DNA of 64,000 bases, from contig ML976657.1 of the NCBI GenBank assembly GCA_010015655.1, positions 1,540,160 to 1,604,159 on the forward strand, given 5' to 3'. Below the pieces are notes generated by a model, which was given only the letters and a program-made list of their open reading frames with translations, was not told where the DNA came from and did not search any database. Shown here in pieces: positions 12,700-22,329 of the stretch (the first letter of the stretch is position 1; each line of letters opens with the position of its first letter). The position numbers and the translations under genes were made by a program. Origin of the DNA: Bimuria novae-zelandiae CBS 107.79 (taxonomy: Eukaryota > Ascomycota > Dothideomycetes > Pleosporales > Didymosphaeriaceae).

Positions 12700-14480
12700 A
12701 TTTGCAGTCGGCGGAGGTGCTCCTGCTAGCACTTAGGGCGTACTTTAGGCCTACACATAGGCAGTTGGCAGAGACTACACCCAAAGCGCGTACGCGGAGT
12801 ACGCTGAGGAGGTCGAGGAGACTGTAAATTGCCTTGAACGTGACCTAGAGCTACCCTGGGAGGCTAAGACTTGTGCTAGCGTCGCCCACGCTCCGCACAA
12901 AGTATATAAGTCTTTGCCTATTTATACAGGTTTACGGAGCGATAGGAGCTCTCCTCAGCGACAATAACGTTGTCTAATCTCTTGCGCTTTACTCCTGCGT
13001 TGTAGAGACGCGTCCCGCGGTTAAAAAGCTGCTTAATAAGGTTATATAGGAACCTTTTATGGCCGCTCCTTTTAGCAGCGGTAGCGTTAGAGTATAAGGA
13101 TAGCCTGTACGCGTTATTAAGCGTTAGGTTAAGTAAAAAGTAGAGTAAAGGTTGCTAGGTACAACGCTTAACTTGCTAGGTTAAGTAATACGCCTTCGTT
13201 TGATTAAAGCGATTAACCTTAGTTTTGTAATAATTATAGTCGTTAATTATCTGCGGTATGCCTAGCAGCCTTACAGGCTTGTTGCTAAAGGCTTTTTTAA
13301 AGATCCCTTTGTTGTTTTGGCTCATTTTAGAGCGTCGGCGGAGCTTTATGATGACCTAAATCGCTGGTGGCGACTATCGTTAGCGTGCTAAGGCCATAGT
13401 GTTAAGACAACAAACTTACGCTCTGCGACGGTAGAGGCAAAAAGGATAACCTAATTGTCTCTCCACGCTGCCTGTAGGACTTCTCCGCTCTTTAACAAGT
13501 CCTATCTAATCTCTCCCCACTCCATGTGCTTTATAAACTGCGTTTTTAGATGCATAAAGCTGCTTGAAAAGCGCTCCTTTGCCACTTTCTAGCGGGCGCG
13601 CCCTTTAACGCTAACGTCCTTAGCTTATAACTCTACGCGCGCAGCGTCTTTAAAAGTCTCTTTAGTTATTATCTTAGTTATCCAGACTGTCCCTGCGCAA
13701 CTCACACCTTGCCGCCGTAGGTATTTAAGCATAGGTATAGTGTTAAATAGATTATTGTCCTACACAATATAGAGACCCGACGGAAAAAGGCGCTAATTAT
13801 TAGCGTTAATAGCAAAGACAAGAGCGATAGGTACTAACTTTATAGGTATAAAAGCCTGCGCGTCAGCGTTAGTAAAGGTTAGTAAATTAATAGGGCCGCG
13901 GCCTTTGCCTCTAGCATAAAATAACTAGTTTAGAATAACTCTATTGTTTGCTAGACACTAGATTTTAAAGCCCTTAGGTGTAGGCTTTATCTTAATAATT
14001 ACTACCTCGCTAGCACGTCTAGTAAATCTAGTAATAGCCTTATTAACGCAAAGGTGCTTACCAGGGCGCTAGTACTGTAGAGAGCGCGCGCGGAGGAGCT
14101 TTGAGAGATTTTACACCCTGCCAAAAGGTAACTAAAAAGTCTAACTAACTTCCGCAGTGTATAGGTAGCGATCTAGCTAGTGCCAGCGCGTACAGCCCAT
14201 GAAGTCGTTAAGCTTGTGAGTAGGCGTGTTTTTATGACCGCGACTCCAATATTCTGCCAGCGACGGCTCTCTGTAGACGGCTATATATACGATAATTGCA
14301 AAGTACGTATATAGCTCTCCTGGCGACGTAGGTTTCCAGCCTCTCGCGGAGGGTAGCTAAGGGTGCGCATAAGCAGCGCGATTATTAGTAAAGTATGCGA
14401 TCTACTCTATAACCTCGGCGTTAAAAAATAAGTTAAAGAGGGCAATTAGAGAGCCTCTGTTAGTACCCTTAGGTAAATTA
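12700..14480 (-). pseudogene. piggyBac-type (DDE_Tnp_1_7) transposase, RIP-decayed
   Basis: The minus strand reads VNKAITRFTGRASEVVIIKI followed by KPTPKGFKIWCLAN (about 13945-14050), matching the piggyBac first-Asp block (canonical VDEA, here VNKA). Further on is SGLYIV-DNNLFNTIPMLKY with LRRQGVSCAGTVW (about 13690-13785), the hallmark 'DNxFTS..L...L...GI.ATGTVR' block. Downstream is a Cys/Lys-rich tail. Loss of the first catalytic Asp (Asp to Asn) and many TAG/TAA codons show it is dead. The MITE at 14534-14663 lies near its N-terminal side, outside the recognisable coding part. Confidence 0.8.
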
Positions 14481-14533
14481 GCAACTCCAAAAGTACGTAG
14501 GTTGTTAATTTCGAGAGGTCTCTATTGCGGTGG

Positions 14534-14663
14534 CCAGACTTGTCAACAATCAAGCCAATTAAGCCGGTCTAGCCTAATATGGTAATTCACTAGCTCGTGT
14601 AGGCCAAGATATTACTAAATTTGGTTAGATCGGCTTGATTGGCTTGATTATTAACAAGTCTGG
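14534..14663. mobile_element. MITE/foldback element inside the piggyBac-like transposon
   Basis: A 130-bp segment has near-perfect 38-40 bp inverted arms (CCAGACTTGTCAACAATCAA... and its complement) around a roughly 52-bp centre. It is flanked by direct CGGTGG copies (14528-14533 and 14664-14669), a plausible 6-bp target duplication. The few mismatches between arms are C/T transitions. No coding capacity. The mobilising family is unknown. Confidence 0.7.
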
Positions 14664-17149
14664 CGGTGGCGGCGTGGACGGTAAGTTAGGTAAAACACCT
14701 CGTTTTTGTAAGTATTTTGTGTATTTTACAAAGTCAGGATCGTTGCTAACGATAGACGCAGGATTTAGCATGTTTACATGTAGTAGCAATTTTAAAAAAG
14801 GTCAATTTTGGCTGTAAAACAAAAATTGCCGTCATTACAATTCAAATTTAGTGTTAAGATTAACTAGACGCTGATTAGCGCGTTGTTTGTGGCAGATTTT
14901 GACAGTGCGGGGGATAGCATATAGATAACAGGTGAAAAGGGCGAGCCCTGTGGGGTGCCGCAAGCCACTAGGTGGCGGCCAGATTAGTGTTAGCTATAGC
15001 GAATAAGTATATATTGGTTCGTGAGAATGTTGCGCGTGAGCACAAGGACTTTTTAGTGCTAGCCTTGTCCTTTTATTTAGTGTAGTAGTCTATTAACAAG
15101 GAGGGTATTAAAGGCCCTAAGCGCGTCTATAGTAATTATAGTAACGTGCTAGCCTTTGCTAAAGGCTAGTTCTACTTCGTAGGTGAAGGCAGCAATTAAG
15201 TCCATAGCTAACCTTTTTAGTAGAGCCCCCCTATGTTAGGGGCTTAGTACGCCGTGTAGCATAGCTAAGTAGGCTATACGCTAGGCGGTACTCCTTTTAA
15301 ATCCCTTGCCAAGGCAGAGTAGCATGGCGAGGGGTCTTATAGAGCCTAGGACTGTGTAGTCCTTCTTATTAAGCTTCTTAATAAACACAATCTCCCCGTC
15401 CTTTTAGGCGGCAGGATAGTAGTTAAGTTTAAGTAGGTTGCGGTAGATGTCGCAGACGTACTGTCTAATGTATTTCTAGCATGCTATAAGTAGCCAGATA
15501 GTTATGCTATTAGCGCCTAGTAAGGTGCTAGAGACCCTAATTACGCAGCGCTCCGTCTCTTTAATAGATAGGTACGTGTCCTAAGGGATGGTAGGGTTCT
15601 CTTGTGGGGAGGGCGGTTCTAGCAGGTTGTCTTTCGCCGTGAATCTATAGAGTAGTGCTTATTAAAGCATCTTAGTCTTGTCCTTGTCTTTCGTTGCCTT
15701 TATGCCTCTAAAGACTATTAGTGCCTAGGTTCTAGTAGGTTCTAGCTTGTGCTAGTTAATAATTTGGAATAGTTCCTAGTTATCTTTTATATTATTTATA
15801 GTATATTGCTAGTATTCCTTCTTTATCTTATAGACTATTACTAGGAAAGTGCGCGTCTCCTTAGAAAGGCCCTAGCTAGCGTGGCTGTCTAGCGAGTTTA
15901 AGTATGCCTGGTAATCTTATTTGCAGGCGTTTGTCTACTAGGGCGCTAAATAGCCTGTCCCTCTTTTCTTCCTGCCTACTATCTTTAGGGCATTAGTAAG
16001 GACTTCTTCTAAGGTAGTAATACGCTTATTAACGTGCTTGCGAGTGCGTAGTCTGTCTAAGCTAAGAGCGCCCTTTATTCTACTAGTAATAGCGTTAATA
16101 AATAGCGGGAGCTTTATAGTAGGGACCCTATATTAGAACTAGTTAAGTGGCTCTTATCCCTTTTTAGGTATTATAGTAACTAGCGTGTTGTGGTCTAAGC
16201 TATAGTTTATGTCTAATTGTATAGCTGTGGTAGCGAAGGGGATATTATAAAAGGAGAGGTCTATAACGTGCCCCGCACGGTGGGTAGGAACTCCGGGCTC
16301 GCCAATATAGTCTATGCTACTGTCTATGGCCTATTAGGCTAGTTTAGCGCCGTCTTGTGTGGTCGTGACTCTAGGCTCGAATATATCATGTTTAGCGTTA
16401 AGGTCGCCCCTAGCAAGGTACCTGTTAGGTAAGGTAAGGTAGGTAATGTAGTTAAGAACAGGCGTAGTCTATAGCGCCTAGTAAATATTAAGTATTAAAA
16501 TTCTATTAACGTTAATCTACTATATATCCTAGTTATAAAGTAGGTTACGTAGTGTAATTTTTAATTAGTTGCCCTTGCGGGTAAAGAGAAGGACCTAAGG
16601 GCGTTCTGCCTCCTAGGTCTCCTAGCTATCCTAGCTATTTACTAGTAGGTAGAGGTTATAGCTAGGGTAGTTTGAAGTGCGTGTGCCTGGCCAAGTAGCT
16701 AGCTCTTACATGTAAATAATGTTAATACCCTCTATAAAAGCGATCTTAAGGGTGGCTATATATGCTAGGCTGCTTCTACTAATATTTATCTAGTATACTT
16801 TAATATTAGCGTCCTTAGGTAGGGTAAATCTGCGGTAGTTGTTCCTTATTAACTTAAAGATTTGTCTATAGTCTGGTCCTCTTATAAGGAGGACTAGGTG
16901 TAATTGTCCTGTCTTATGCTTCTAGTAAAGAGCGTGGCGAGGTTTAGGCTATCGCTAATTAGCGCAGAGGATTATATAGGCCTACTTAATAAGCGTGGGG
17001 CCGCTTGTTGTAAGGAGGTGTCGGGGTACGGGGTTAATTATTAAGGTCCTCTTAGGGGACAATAGCTTAGGGCCACTAGTTTCTACTCTAGTCTGGTATT
17101 GTCTTCTCTGCTAGGGGAGGTGTCTTGGCCCTAGGCGGTAAGCTCGGGT

Positions 17150-18560
17150 TAAGGCTATAGGTTATATAACTAGTTAAAGGCCTTTTGTCTAGCGCGTCTT
17201 AGTGTCGCTAGTTCGTGGCAAGTTAGTTAGATAATGCAATTATTCACCCTCCTAGGTTTTACTAAGTAGGTATTGTTGTCTGCGGCGTGTAGGCCGCGAT
17301 AGTTAGGGCATTATTATTTATAAGCGTAGTTATCTCCTATTAGGCTTTCGTGCTTACTAAGTTTCTTTTTATAGTTATAGTAGCGGGGTGCGCGTGTGCA
17401 TTATAACGCGTTATAGTAGCCCTAGTAGCTAGGGTTATAGCGTTTTATAGCCTGCTTCTTAATTATCTCGCGGGATAGGTCGCTAGTACTAAAAAGGCAA
17501 AAAGCTACCGCAGGCTTTTTAAAGGACACTATCTAGGTAGTATGTCTAAATTAATTAGAGTTGTGTTAGGAGGGGCGATAGTTAATAGGGTATTGTTTTA
17601 TCTGCGTGTAAGCCTCTTTTACTACTATTTAGAGGGAGTAGGGCACGTCTTCCCCTAATAGCAAGCAATAGCTACTAGGTACTTTAGATATAGCGTAATT
17701 AACCTATCGTATAGGCAACTTAGCGCTGTTAGCTTTAATAGATCTTATTATTAATTCTTTCTTTTCCTGTTCTATAAGCTGCTATTATATATTATTAGAG
17801 GCTAAGGTAATAGCCCACCCTGTGCGGGTCCTTATAGCCATAGGGATAGCGCTAAAGTTAAGCCCTATAGCGGCGCAGATAGCCGTTCGTACAGCGAAGG
17901 CAGAGGTCTGGCCTAGCTAGTTAGCCAGATTCGCGACTGTGAGCAGGACCCGTGGGTCTACTACCTATCTAGGTGTAGTTTGCCGCCTGGTCGTAGTTGT
18001 AGATTTCCTGCTGCCAGCTATGGTCGTGTATCCACTATCTTTGTGGGAGGCGGATGCGACACTTGCCCATGTTATCTAAGGCTAGGCGACAAGATCGCTG
18101 TTGCTGTCTATAGTGTAGGTAGTAGTTATTAAGTTGTAGCTAGTCCTAACTATATTAGGACGAAGGCTTGGCGTGGCCAAATTTTTTAGTATCTGTATAA
18201 GGCGATTGCGAAGGGTAAAGGCAGCCGCTAGCTCCTTTAGGCGCTTAAAATTAGTAATATAGTAGTTAATAGCTTTAGCTATAACTATTATAACTTTTTT
18301 TTAGGTCTCTGCCGCCTTGCGCATAGCTATAAGGTAAGAGTTAAGGGCGTTAGCTACTATATCTATAGTAGCTCTTAGGCGGATAGGCACGCCTCTACTA
18401 AAGGAAAGGCGTCTTAGAGGGCGGATATTAGTCTATTAACGCTTCCTAAAGCGGTGCTGGATGTTAGTCTGCCGCGCAGACTTAGGGTCTGGGGGGCAAG
18501 TCACTATAGAGGGCCCCGGAGGGGGCCTCTAAGGCGTCTCTATCGCTATCATTAGCCTAC
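17150..18560 (-). pseudogene. LINE ORF1 (gag-like, zinc-knuckle remnants)
   Basis: In the 5' part of the LINE the minus strand reads a low-complexity start rich in Arg/Ala, then a Cys/His-rich segment such as YYNYKKKLSKHES followed by CPNYRGLHAA (about 17280-17400). This looks like CCHC zinc knuckles in which several Cys codons have become Tyr (TGT to TAT), as in ORF1 of Tad1-group LINEs. Multiple stops. Ends are approximate. Confidence 0.6.
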
Positions 18561-18691
18561 CGCACGCGTGCGGTGCCTGAAGATGGCTAGAGTAGGATTT
18601 TAGGTGAAACTAAGATGAGCAAGGTAAAGATTTAGTAGTTTTACCACTTTCTCAAAATTCCAAAAGTTGGTGTTGGTGCGTACTCGTACAG

Positions 18692-18940
18692 AAGATATAT
18701 AAGTTAACTATAAGAAGTATAATAAAGAAAACTACCTATATATATACTTGCTTTACTTAGTTACTTAGTGCTACTAATTAACTAAGTAGTTACGTGCCTT
18801 ACTTTATTACTTAGTACTACTAATTAACTAAATAGTTACGTAACCCTAAAGCTAGCTTCTTAGCGTACTAGTTAACCCGTTCCTTAGCCGCTTGTCCTTA
18901 TAAGCGCCTATTCCCTATTGTCTAGTCCTAGTTTATAACA
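18692..18940 (-). repeat. 3' LTR of chromovirus B, inner part
   Basis: It aligns with 38128-38376. Over the last ~109 bp I count 12 differences, all C/T or G/A, always with this copy carrying the AT base. It ends TTTATAACA where the other copy has GTTCGTAACA. Confidence 0.9.
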
Positions 18941-18977
18941 CTATCTCTCCCTTCCTAGTCTTTGTCCGCGAAGAACT

Positions 18978-19466
18978 ATGCCTGCTAACTAAATAACTAG
19001 CACTTATTATTATTACGAACTTATTTCTACTATTAAAGCGTACGGGAGTATTATAGTATTAAAGTATTTTAACTATAAAACCTATTCGCGAGTCTATAAG
19101 GTGTTAATTTATTTAGAAAAATATAATAAGTGCCTAAAGAGGGGCGTAAAGTGTAACGTAGCTATTACTTATAATAAGTTCTTTTATTTAGTTACTAAGA
19201 AGTAAAAATTAGATACGTAAATTCTAGAGGCGTAAAAAAAGTAAGATATAGTATTTAAAATAATATATATAGCGCGTGCAAAAGAAAAGTATTTAGCTAA
19301 ATAACTAGCTTTAAACGCGAAGCGTGCTAAGGAGGTAATTACTATTAAGAGCGCTGCTTTAGAGGAACTAGAGAAGGACCCTCCTTAGCCTGCTTAGCCA
19401 AATGGCCTGGTCGAGCTAACTCCCCGTGTCTGGTTGGCTGCGGAAGAACTTCCCCTCGATTTCTAG
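18978..19466 (+). pseudogene. Antisense ORF of chromovirus B, convergent with pol
   Basis: From an ATG at 18978 the plus strand reads 162 codons to a TAG at 19464-19466. All interior stops are TAA/TAG in Gln-like (or Trp) positions. Fragments: MPAN-ITSTYYYYELISTIK, TYSRVYKVLIYLEKYNKCLK, RGVKCNVAITYNKFFYLVT, ALNAKRAKEVITIKSAALEE. It looks like a small basic protein with a KCLKRGVKC double-Cys motif and a charged, probably coiled-coil second half. It ends 23 bp from the stop of pol on the other strand (19490-19492), between the chromodomain and the polypurine tract. No family recognised. Confidence 0.6.
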
Positions 19467-19489
19467 GACAACCCGGCGCCTTTGTCGTC

Positions 19490-20202
19490 CTAGGCCCGCC
19501 TAGGACGTGGGGCCTCGGGATGCCCTTTGTGGAATTTCTCCAAGGCCTCTTTGCAGTTAGTAAGGTTCCTCGCTGGTTCCCACGTGTTGTGGCTTTCCGG
19601 CCATCCTTCCCACTTCACCAGGTACTTGTACTAACGCCCGATCTTTTATAGATCCCTAATTACTTTAACCTTATACTCCTTATCCTTAAATTAAAGTTGT
19701 GTTTCTAGTTCGGCGTTTAGTGGTGCTAGTTCTAATAATAACTTATAGTAGACTAGGTGGATCCGTGCATCTATAAGTAACTATAGTTTAAAATTAACTA
19801 GTCCTCTAACCTCTTAAATTTTAAATAGTCCTTTTTAAAGGTTATCTAGTTTTTTACTTAGTCTTATTATCTTAAAAAATTTTCGCGAGAGGAGGACTCT
19901 ATCCCCCTTTTTAAAGGTTAGTCTTATAATCCTTTTCTTATTTACCTATTACGCTATTTATTCGTTACGCCGCGTAATATTCTTATATAGTATTTTATAT
20001 AGATCTTATATAAATTTAGCTTTATTAACTGCGTCCTTTATAATGCTCTAGATATCTAATAGATCCTAGTAAGTTGTTGGCTCACATCCATGGTTAGCGT
20101 AATATAGCGAGTATCCTGTAGTCGCCGATCTTGTGCTATTATATACTAGCTAAGCTATTAGTAATAGCTTAACCTAATTATCTTAAAGCTTGTTTACATA
20201 TA
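19490..20202 (-). pseudogene. chromovirus B integrase C-terminus and chromodomain
   Basis: The minus strand reads YKYLVKWEGWPESHNTWEP followed by ARNLTNCKEALEKFHKGHPE (about 19505-19640), a well-preserved chromodomain that would target integration to methylated-histone chromatin. It ends PRPRRA-stop at 19490. This ~230-bp stretch is GC-balanced while the integrase above 19650 is RIP-decayed. The frame is cut at 20202 by the pogo-2 insertion (TA) and continues beyond 25880. Confidence 0.85.
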
Positions 20203-20779
20203 ACGTGGTTCACTACCGAGCGGGCCAACCCCACCGAGCGGGCCACTTTTTAAAAGTTAGTCTATTGCGAAGCGCCTCCTATAACACCACTATAATTTAC
20301 TATAATTCGCAGAATATAGAAATACTATTTAGACTTATTACTATTAGATGTATCTATAATTTCTACTGCGTAGGTGCGAGCGTTGTGGCCAGCTTCGCCG
20401 CAACGTCTGTAGCGCCTCTGCCCGCGCACCCTCTTTATAGACTCTTTACCCTCCTTTTGCCCACTACTATCCTTTTTAGCTATTAAATTAACTACCTTTC
20501 CTACTATAAGTATTTTAGCTGCCTAAATATACTTCCTCTTTTAACTTTTTACTTTTATTACTATCTCTACTACCTTATAAAGCCTTGCTATTTTTTATCG
20601 TATTAACACTATTTCGTGCCCTATTAATATAATACGTTTATTAAGCTGCTTAACAGCTCTAAAAAGTAAAGAAACTAGTGAATCTCTATGCTTTTGTACA
20701 CGCTTATAAACTAGCGTTAACTAAGCCTCTATCTTACGAAGGTTACTTAGTGTTTTTAATTCCTATAGGGTGCCTTCTG

Positions 20780-21950
20780 CGTTAGGTGGAGTTGGCGTAC
20801 AAAGAACCACATTAAGTCTTGATAACACCGCCTCTAGGTCGTGTAGGACTAATCTAGCGTCTTTAAAGCCTACGTAGATATTCGCCTTTGTTATTGCCTT
20901 CTTAAAAGCTACTTTAAAGGCTAGTAGAAAGGCCTCCTTCTTAATCTACTTAGTGCCGTACCGTGCTAAGCTACTAATCTCATTACTATACGCCCGCTTT
21001 AAAGGCGAAAAATAACCTACATTAAGTGGCTGCAAGAGGTGTGATGGGTATATAGAGAATAATAATCTTCTCTTCCTTATAGTATTTATAGAATTCGTGT
21101 GAGCAGTAGCTCTTGTGGCTATTTATAATTAGTAGCTAGTGTGCACCTACACTACGCGCTTTAGTATAGGTATTAAAGTACCTTAGCTAGGCAAGGCTAA
21201 GCTTGTTTAACGTCTAGCTATTAGGACTAACTTTAATAACCTAGTCTTAGGGTAGATTATAGAACCAGGACGTGATTAGGACCTTGCTAAGGAAGATAAG
21301 AAAGGGTAGTAGAGCCTAGCCTTTAGCGCTAACTCCCTAGATATTAGTAACTTACTTATAATTACTAAGTTAAATCTTCTTTAGGTTGCTTCGCTTCTTA
21401 GAGCCTGTAAAGACTATCTAACCCTGTATTACCCCTATCATGAAGCCTGTCTCGTCGAAGTTATACATATCGTTATTAGTAATACTATACTTAGCCTTAG
21501 TATTAGTAACTAGCTTAAACTAGGGCGTTATAACGCGTAGATCTTTATTTAGGGCTTACTAATAATTATATAAATAGCTTCTTTAAAGCTTAATTTCTAG
21601 CGTACGCGTCTTAAGCCTGTCTACTTAGTGCTTACTAATAGGCTCTCCACCACGCTTAGTAAGTAGATTATTAGCTATATCTTAAACTATATCTCTTGTT
21701 ACACCTATTCCTCGCTAGTTAAGCTTAAGTATACATTAGACTAGAGCCTCTTCCTCTAGCTTAGTTAGCTTCTTTAAGTTAGGCTCGCGATCGCGTCGAG
21801 AAAGGGCTTCTTAGCGTTATTATTATACTATTATTTAAGGCACGCTAAAGGCTATAATAACGCGTCTTTTACTCTTATCGCAATCTTTAATTATAGCTTA
21901 GATAGTAAGCTATAGTACGCTTTTAGTATAAGGTTATTACGCGTTATGTT
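20780..21950 (-). pseudogene. pogo-like transposase of copy 2, RIP-decayed
   Basis: The minus strand reads NDMYNFDETGFMIGVIQGW (first catalytic Asp block, about 21420-21475), LLIINSHKSYCSHEFYKYYK (second block, Asp replaced by Asn, about 21075-21135) and the downstream ILYIP...LFFAFKAGV region, with an upstream HTH/CENP-B part (LSRRDREPNLKKLTKLEEEA, about 21730-21800). TAG/TAA codons are frequent. Inactive. Confidence 0.8.
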
Positions 21951-22329
21951 ATGATAGCATTATAGTATAAGCTGGAGGTGGGCTATATTTAGCAAAGTTG
22001 GCCCGCTCCAGTGATGTCCATGGATGGATTGGATTAACGAATCCATCCATATCCATCCAATCCAAACAGCCCATGGAAATCCAATCCATCCACGTAGATT
22101 GTTCTATACCTAATTAGGCGTTGTCTAGACCTAATTAAGGTATTAAATTAGTAGTTTTGTCGTCTAATAGTTTTCCTGTAGCTTATTAAGGCAAGCGACC
22201 CAAAAAATTATAATATCTAAACTTAACCTTACCTAGTTTAACGAAACTTCTATAATACCTATTTAATAGCTCTAAAACGGTCAAAGCTACTTTTATTTAG
22301 TATTTTCTTAAATCCCGCGACTTATCTTT

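Larger units (their letters stand above)
12509..14914 (-). mobile_element. piggyBac-like DNA transposon flanked by TA
   Basis: Terminal inverted repeats of about 26 bp (12509-12534 and 14889-14914) read TCCCCCGCACTGT followed by AAAATCTGCCA with one T/C difference. The flanks are TA at 12507-12508 and 14915-14916. Joining the flanks restores a continuous LINE RT frame (VIYML then LAELHL then GYADD-like), which fixes the insertion point. The transposase on the minus strand is of piggyBac (DDE_Tnp_1_7) type. Classical piggyBac elements duplicate TTAA, so the TA flank is unusual. Confidence 0.82.
10690..17050 (-). pseudogene. LINE ORF2: endonuclease, RT, RNase H region; interrupted
   Basis: The minus strand reads, from high to low coordinate: AP endonuclease motifs RYLARGDLNAKHDIFEP (about 16380-16430) and HRAGHVIDLSFYNIP with a later DHNTL (about 16180-16290); RT motif B VACGTPQGSPFSPVIYML (about 14917-14970); after the piggyBac insertion, LAELHL-DTT and the RT active site GYANNICLYK, a YADD box with Asp changed to Asn (about 12450-12500); then an RNase H region; and finally RTRHGHYAWYYKKFRHKDAV...CPC..DLAPNHIVHCPRL (10702-10926), the C-terminal Cys/His segment typical of Tad1-type ORF2. 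Many TAG/TAA codons make it inactive. Coordinates include the inserted transposon. Confidence 0.85.
10361..18678 (-). mobile_element. Tad1-like LINE (non-LTR retrotransposon)
   Basis: The element lies on the minus strand between copies of a 13-bp target duplication (10348-10360 and 18679-18691, one transition apart). Its 3' end is the (AGT)n microsatellite at 10361-10443, a simple-repeat tail seen in LINEs. Two frames are recognisable on the minus strand: ORF1 with zinc-knuckle remnants and ORF2 with AP endonuclease, reverse transcriptase, RNase H region and a C-terminal Cys/His motif. A piggyBac-like transposon splits the RT. Without it the LINE is about 5.9 kb, normal for full-length Tad1-group elements. 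Confidence 0.9.
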
